Below, piece by piece: positions 57,601 through 64,000 of a DNA stretch of 64,000 bases. The translations under genes and the position numbers were made by a program. Every line of letters starts with the position of its first letter. The first letter of the stretch is position 1. The notes under the pieces were generated by a model. The model was not told where the DNA came from. It saw nothing but the letters and a program-made list of their open reading frames with translations, and did no database searches. The DNA lies in contig JAAONU010000014.1 in assembly GCA_012932295.1 (NCBI GenBank), positions 34,689,977 through 34,753,976 on the forward strand, given 5' to 3'. The DNA is from Cyclina sinensis. Its lineage: Eukaryota > Mollusca > Bivalvia > Venerida > Veneridae.

Positions 57601-59215
57601 GGTTAATATCAAAATGACAAATGCACAAACCACATCAATCTTCAGAATAACGTTATAGATTGTAAGACATGAGGCGTTTGTCATTGTCTGAAAATGACAT
57701 TACACAGACACATTTGCTACACAGTGCATGCAAAACACGTATTCAAGAGAGGAAAGACTTCACTTTATAAGAGAATATTCTTTTAAAATAGAAAACTTTT
57801 AACATTTACATTCGCACTGTGAAGAGTCTCTGTGATGGTAGAAATTGAAGGAAGGAATTAAATTTTGTAAATGCGTCTTATAATGTATGTCATGATTAAG
57901 AAAGTTTATGTCAAATGTTTACGCAATGACAGATCAGCATCATAGGAAGCGCAATGTCAATTTCCTACACTAACATGTTTAAAGGCATTGCCACTTTAAA
58001 GCTGTGCCGAGTCCTAATAATTTAGAAGGGGAATGGTTTGATTAAAAACAATTTTGAAAATTGGTGGTCAACGATTGATTTTCTAAAATATTCTAGGAAT
58101 GATAAAAGTGAAAATACTGGCAACATTTAGAAATAGCTAAATGATCAGGACACACAAAAAAGTATGTACAGGCATTTTATTGATACTAAAGAGTTGTTTG
58201 TATTCAATAGGTTCGCAGAACAGATATAAGGAACAAAACAATGGTTACCAAATCCCTGTTATATAAATTTTCTTGTTAAATTAAAAAGTAGGAAAACAAA
58301 AATTGTAATAAATGTAATGTTTGTTACGAAAAGGAAAAAAACGATTGCTTAATATCTGACTTACACTTCTATCAGTGTCTATTTCAAATGAAGATAATAA
58401 TAATGTTTTCAGCTTATTTTGCTCCAGAAACCACATCTTCATATCTTATTAGCATACTCTTTATTAAGGAACTGGTATTCTGCGTTCCATCTGAGTAGCT
58501 AAGTCCCAGTTTTATTTTCTTCGGAGGTCATTCTGATCAGAGAGCACAATATTATCTTCGTCTTTTAGTCACATGAGTGAGAGTAAAATAGTGTAGAACA
58601 TGTCAAAACAACAAAAGAAGAGGTGTTATCTACTAATGACTGTAACAAATTTTTTCATTTCTTTTTTCAAATGTACTTACGTTGTCACTTTTAAGTTATC
58701 CCCTTTTCAGACATCCTTATAAATTTTGAAAGTGTATAGTTCTGAACGATTGCTTAAAGATAACTAAATAATATTTTTACATGACTCGAAACAACATCAA
58801 CTATGGTTTGGAAATAACAGGATTTTTATAGGAATAATATCTGTTTATTATATCAGAAAATAAGGTAATTCTAACATATATTATCAACCACTCTCAAGGT
58901 CCATGATGTTAATTCTGGAAGTGCAAAAAAGTGAAGTGCAGTGAAATGAGATAGGTAATTCAATTGAGAAACACAAATCTGTCGTTGTCACACGGTTGGT
59001 TTGACGTGCAAATACACATAATCCATGCAGAAACAAGATTACCACATTCACTTCTTTAAGTATGATTGAAGGCTGCGTTAGTATCACAGACAAGTTCGGT
59101 TTTTTTACACATAAACATATAGAATGAAATTGTTTTATTCGAAACATTGAAATTATAATACTGGCCATAATCGTCATAAAACCAATCCAAATAAAACCTT
59201 TAGAATGCTTAACAA
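54590..59215 (+). repeat. Right copy of the tandem segmental duplication
   Basis: Colinear with 46640-53930. It preserves the empty site for the E3 element at about 57300-57315 (GTGTGCCATTCTTATGATT follows in both copies). It is about 2.7 kb shorter than the left copy through the missing element and other deletions. The left boundary overlaps the 5' end of the orphan exon. Confidence 0.78.
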
Positions 59216-62200
59216 CATTATCAACACCATATCTGCACGGTTATTTTTCGTGGATGGCAAGATGTGCTTGAGATTCATCAGGATTAAATTATCAAAAATA
59301 TATTATGACCCTCTGGTCTTAAATTACTTTAGAAAATGCCGAACATACTTTGCCAATATCGGTTAAACGAGTCGTCAATATCACGTGATCAATTTTGAAT
59401 ACGTGACGTAGACAACAATAGTGGATCATTCAAAATGTGAATTCATTCAGAAAGCTATATACACCAAAACGTACTTGGAAGCATGATCGTCAAGACCTTT
59501 ATATTACTGAGAAAAAGTTGTAAAAATTACATAGGAAGAAGTACGATCTGTCGAAAATACTTATCAGTACTAAATTTTTAGGTCCTGTAAATGAGATGTT
59601 GTTTCTAAAATTCATGTAAGCAAATTAGCATCTTACAGGCAACGAAAGTAGTTGTTTATATATTTGCTGACATCAACGAACATAATCAGAAAAAATAAAC
59701 AGAAAACTTTCTTTTTAGCAAGTTGTCTATGCATTAGTGTAAATATTTGCATAAATTGATGATAATGATGAATCTTGTTAATGGGCGGTATTATAACTTT
59801 AAGAAAAACTAAATGTATTGTTTAACCTATTTCGTTTGAACATGTATTGTCACTACAGGCGGCAACAGTATACTAATTAGTTTCCTTTGAAAGCCCTACA
59901 AACTAGCAAAATAATAAAATAAACAAGACATATCTTCGAAAAATATGATCGACATAGACACAGTCACTGTATAGTTTTCGGACAGTGGCAAATATTGAAC
60001 GCGCGTAGTAATCGAATGTCCTTTTTTCGTAACAGTTTAGGTTATAAACAAACAAGTTTGCTGCTTAAAAAGCATCCAACAGGTTATGCCACATAATTGA
60101 TTGTACATCTGATCACATCTTGACGCAATATATCTTATTATAGTTCTGTTTTTGCTTTAATGTTTTTCTATGTAAGTAAATATTGTAAGAGTATAAAGCA
60201 AGTAATTTTATCATAATATATAATAAGTCTTTACAAGCACAGGATATAATGAATACACTATAAAATGTAACTTGTGAGAACTTCATTACTATCTTTTTCT
60301 TTTTTAGAAAATAATTAAATTATGGTAAAAAAGAGCTAAAAAAGAGAATAACATAATAATTCTAAATTTTACAAGACCTAAATTTCCAGTGTACATTATT
60401 ATCATTTATCAGTGCTATACACTGAGCATGGAAAAGAACCAGAGGTGTCATTTGAATGGGAAGCTTTCGGTATTGTGCACTATCCCCCAACAACCTCTTC
60501 ATAGGGTGTCGGTCATATAGGCAATCGGTATCGACAATAAATAAGCTCAAATAGATATAGCAATACACAGTTATTTTAGCAACGCTCGCATCGCCTGCTG
60601 ACATAATAGGCATTTTCTGAATTCAAGGAGATTGTAAGTTTGTTGTTGTACGTGCAGTAAATAATTTTCAGTTTCATTGCTGTCGTTATTAGAAATTATG
60701 CAAAAATATATTCATTAAAATCAACTTCTCTGACAAATTTAAATACATAATTTACCTTATGACACGAATAATTGGTACTCTCACTAGTAAACACTGATTG
60801 CAGGGCCGCAAATGGTGTCGCAGATAGGATGCGAGTGCCGCAGAATAAGTTTGCCCGAAAATCTCTGCCTCCAGACACTCTGCTGCATATTCTTTGTCAT
60901 TAGACACTCTGTTGCAGTTAGAAAACTCGCCACTATACTGGGTGATGCCCTAAGGGGCATAACGCAATAGTGTTAAGCTTTGTGTTAAAAGTGTCAATAT
61001 TATTTTCAATGAAATGAATTAAATATTTAGTCATATTTATTTTATATTAATTCCATTTACTTATAATATAGACAATTATATTTTCTCACGATTTAAACGT
61101 TTGATATTTAATTTACAGCTGTGTTGATGTTGTCATTATTGGATTATTTTCAGACAGAAACTAGCAATTGACGAATATTACCTTAAATTTACATAACAGC
61201 AACAGTTTAAACCAACGGCACACTTCCTTCTTCAGTTGAAGAGTTTGTATGTAACAAATTTAATCTTTGAAAATGTAGGTCAAAATCGATTTTAATGCAG
61301 CTACGCCGAAAAAATAGCAAATTCAATTTAGGAAGATCAGACAGCTGGATTAACTTAAGACTATTCTAAGACATGAATTTGGATGACAGTGTTACCAAGA
61401 TCCATGTTTGTGCATTGTAAATAAGATATTAAAATCAATAATATAGTTTGTATCTTTGTACTTTTCTGTTTGTGTACACAATACAAAAATTTGGAAGAAA
61501 AAAGTATATACCTGAATCTTATTAACTTTTAGTAATGATGAAATGATAAACATACCTGGTCCATTAGCCATTCGTATTACCTACAATGCAAGAGGCAAAT
61601 TAATTTAGGGCAACATTAGCATGATAAATCTACAGTTGTGAACGAAATAATACTGTTGAGATAAAAGAGAAAGAAAAGAAAGAACACAACACCATCCAAT
61701 ACAGACAATACATTATGTTTTCGATTTTCACACATTTCACAAATTTCCTTAACATTAGTCAATATATTAGCAGAACTGGTACTCATTAATGAAATGCAGC
61801 ACTGAAAAAAAAATAAAGTAGGTTAATGTATTTGTCAACAAAACGGGCATGCTGAATCTGGAAAGTGTAACAACAAAAATATCTCAAGTCTTCACTCTAA
61901 ATGATCATACAACAATGAAGTATTCTTGAAATGAGCAATTAAATGTATAATATTTTACTCATTAATAGTGTGATTTCTATCAATTATGGTACGAAGTCTT
62001 TTTTCTTACACTTTCTCAGCTTTCTCTTCGGCATATTCCTATATAGTTTGATAGATAAATAAATAAATAAATAAAAAAAAATTACAACATTATAAATGAC
62101 TTTTTACTAAAAAGCAATGATAAATTAAACCGATTTTCCACGGACAAATATGAATTGTTTAAAAGATTTGTATTGGGCAACAATGTGCTAAGTATGTCAA

Positions 62201-63370
62201 GTTTTCGTAAGAAAATCTATCACCAATGACAAGCCTACAGTCAAACACATGGCAACATATCTCGATCAAAAAAGGTAAAAAACAATGTTTTATAAAAAGG
62301 GCCAAAATCGATTATGACCTACATTTGTAACAAATGAAATTGTTAGATACAAAATCTTCAGCTGAAGACAGAAGTTTGCTGTTGGGTAAAAGTGTTCTTT
62401 TTATGAAATTTTAGGGCGGAATTGTATTTGTAATTGTTAGTTTTATTTCCTCTGAAAATAACGCAATAATTATAACATTGATACAGCCGTAAATTAAATA
62501 TCAATATGTTCAAACCATGAATAATTACAATAATTTGAATAAATATATGAAAAATATGACTAAATGTTTAATTTATTTACTGAAAATGGTATTGACACTT
62601 TTAGCATTAAACTGATTTTTTGTTCATAGTTTATTTAAACTGTCAAGAAAATCTGATTACTACAGGCGTTCAATATTTGCCATACACTTATGAGGCATAA
62701 TCAACGCCGATCATCTTTTTTGGAATGATATTTGTTTTTGGTTTCCTTATTTGCAAAGGTTTGTTTTGTATTTACAAGATGGTTGTTAAATTATATTTCC
62801 ACGCCAAAATCATACGACATAATACTGTATTAACTGGATTAATTATATGTGTTATAATACTAACAAAAATTGCACACTCTAAGGGTACAATAATAAAAAC
62901 AGTAAGTAAAGTGGGGCCGTAACTAAGTTAGAAGAACGTGTAACCCACACTTATGCCATTTACTTGAAATATATTAACCATTACATCAGTGTAATACTAT
63001 GTAAATTTGTAAAAAAAGAAGAAAAAATGAGCAATTAAATCTGATAAACCTAAACCTGAAGTTTAGTCGAACGTTTACACCCTGATACCTGTCACTTGTT
63101 TTGGAAAGCCATTAAAACGCTGCACATTACTTCCTGTTAAATCTGGCTGACACCCTCAAGAACCGCACCTGCCCAAGAAATAAACCCCGTGTGCATCAGT
63201 GCTATATACCGAGCACGTTTAAATATCCAGGGAATAATTCGCAAAGACTCTGGTTTCTTCTGTGCCTCTTACTCGTTGGCCTGTGAGACAGTGTTCGGGA
63301 AATTGATTAGACAAACAGAAAACTATTCTCTTCTGAATTGTTACAAGGACATATGCCATACGAAAATCAC
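59216..63370. other. Intergenic, nothing recognised
   Basis: AT-rich stretch with short open frames only. Frames at 60362-60613 and 60696-60878 on the minus strand look slightly coding-like but lack family motifs or splice support. Confidence 0.4.
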
Positions 63371-63374
63371 TCCG

Positions 63375-64000
63375 CTATGTGTCGGTGATCCTTGCCCTGT
63401 GAGGCCGGGCGTTGTCGTTCATTAAAATGAACTCAGAGCCTATAGCACCAGCGTACGGACGCACGTACACATCTAAGATCTTATTGACGTATCGTACAGC
63501 CGTCAATGTGCCGTTTTGAACAATGTGCAGATCCGTTCTTCCCTGCATGCTAATGCCCGCCCACATCATGACCGAGCCACCGCCATGACGGTCATGGGTA
63601 GCAACACATACGGGTGCCAACCGCTCATTGGCGGATCTCCATACCCGCACTCGCCTATCAGTGAAGTCCACACAAAATCTAGACTCGTCAGTGAACAGCA
63701 CTGGGGTCCAGTCATGCAGCGTCCATCTGGCGTGATCGCGGGCCCATTGAAGACGTGCCTGGATGTGGTTTCGCGTCAATGGGATTCGGATTGCTGGCCT
63801 TCTAGTCCTCATGCCAGCTGTATGAAGACGGTTCCTGATGGTTTGAGTGGAAAGTCTTACACCAGTGGCATTCTGAAAGTCATTTTGGAGGACAGTAGCG
63901 GTAACAAAGCGCTGACGTCGTGCTTGAACGACAATAAACCGGTCCTCACGCTGAGTTGTGGACCTCTGACGCCCTCCGCTATGCCTATGCGTCACATGCC
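63375..64000 (-). pseudogene. Tc1/mariner-type transposase fragment, 3'-truncated, open at the window edge
   Basis: DDE transposase of the Tc1/mariner superfamily, which cuts and pastes its own element. Visible are the end of the DNA-binding region (TQTIRNRLHTAGMRTRRPAI), the catalytic-core start LFTDESRFCVDF with the first Asp, GGGSVMMWAGISMQGRTDLH, and the second Asp in LMNDNARPHRARI. The frame then runs into a stop after TDT, and the third catalytic acid (DLNPIE-type motif) and the C-terminal part are missing. The sequence beyond the break is not transposase. The N-terminus continues outside the window; the first visible in-frame start-like codon is GTG, so the true start is not here. Confidence 0.85.

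Noticed and set aside
60362..60613. 83-codon minus frame as a gene
   Set aside because: No family motif, no splice partners and no flanking coding character.
63189..63425. 78-codon plus frame next to the transposase
   Set aside because: It overlaps the transposase fragment antisense and shows no motif.

Overview
This window looks like nuclear DNA of a bivalve mollusc. The evidence is AT-rich sequence with many introns, a dense population of short non-autonomous elements of the kind found in clams and their relatives, a tRNA-derived SINE, a Tc1-like transposase and a relic of a KRBA2/SCAND3-type integrase gene. The bivalve assignment is inference from these features, not a database match.

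Two multi-exon genes could be resolved, both on the minus strand. The first (12759 to 1700) encodes an F-box/leucine-rich-repeat protein in six coding exons. All splice phases agree and give one reading frame of about 606 residues. The second (24221 to 21325) is a secreted cholinesterase-like carboxylesterase in three coding exons. Its model carries a one-base frameshift just before the catalytic Glu motif, a Ser at the third oxyanion-hole Gly, and a C-terminal tail that comes from an interspersed repeat. The same repeat sits in an intron of the F-box gene. An orphan TRIM-like exon lies at 54415-54646.

Between the genes there are broken coding sequences: an unrecognised decayed gene at about 40271-41770 on the plus strand, an integrase relic at about 44545-45440 on the minus strand, and a 3'-truncated Tc1-like transposase at the right edge.

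Region by region: 1-12.8 kb is the F-box gene, its introns filled with a bivalve element family (166-bp internal repeats, hairpin at each end, one copy nested in another). 13-17 kb holds two further repeat families and a possible promoter. 18-21 kb holds tRNA-like and MITE copies and a Z-DNA-type tract. 21-24 kb is the esterase. 25-39 kb is mostly empty sequence with microsatellites and a CpG-rich 43-bp minisatellite carrying CRE-type palindromes (28.2-28.9 kb). 46.6-59.2 kb is an old tandem duplication whose left copy has gained a 1.3-kb element that the right copy lacks. 59-63 kb shows nothing recognisable.

The genes share no evident pathway. The F-box protein would act in SCF ubiquitin ligases and the esterase outside the cell. 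No operon-like system, CRISPR array or clearly new multi-gene system was seen. The most unusual items are the repeat-capped esterase and the CRE-containing array.
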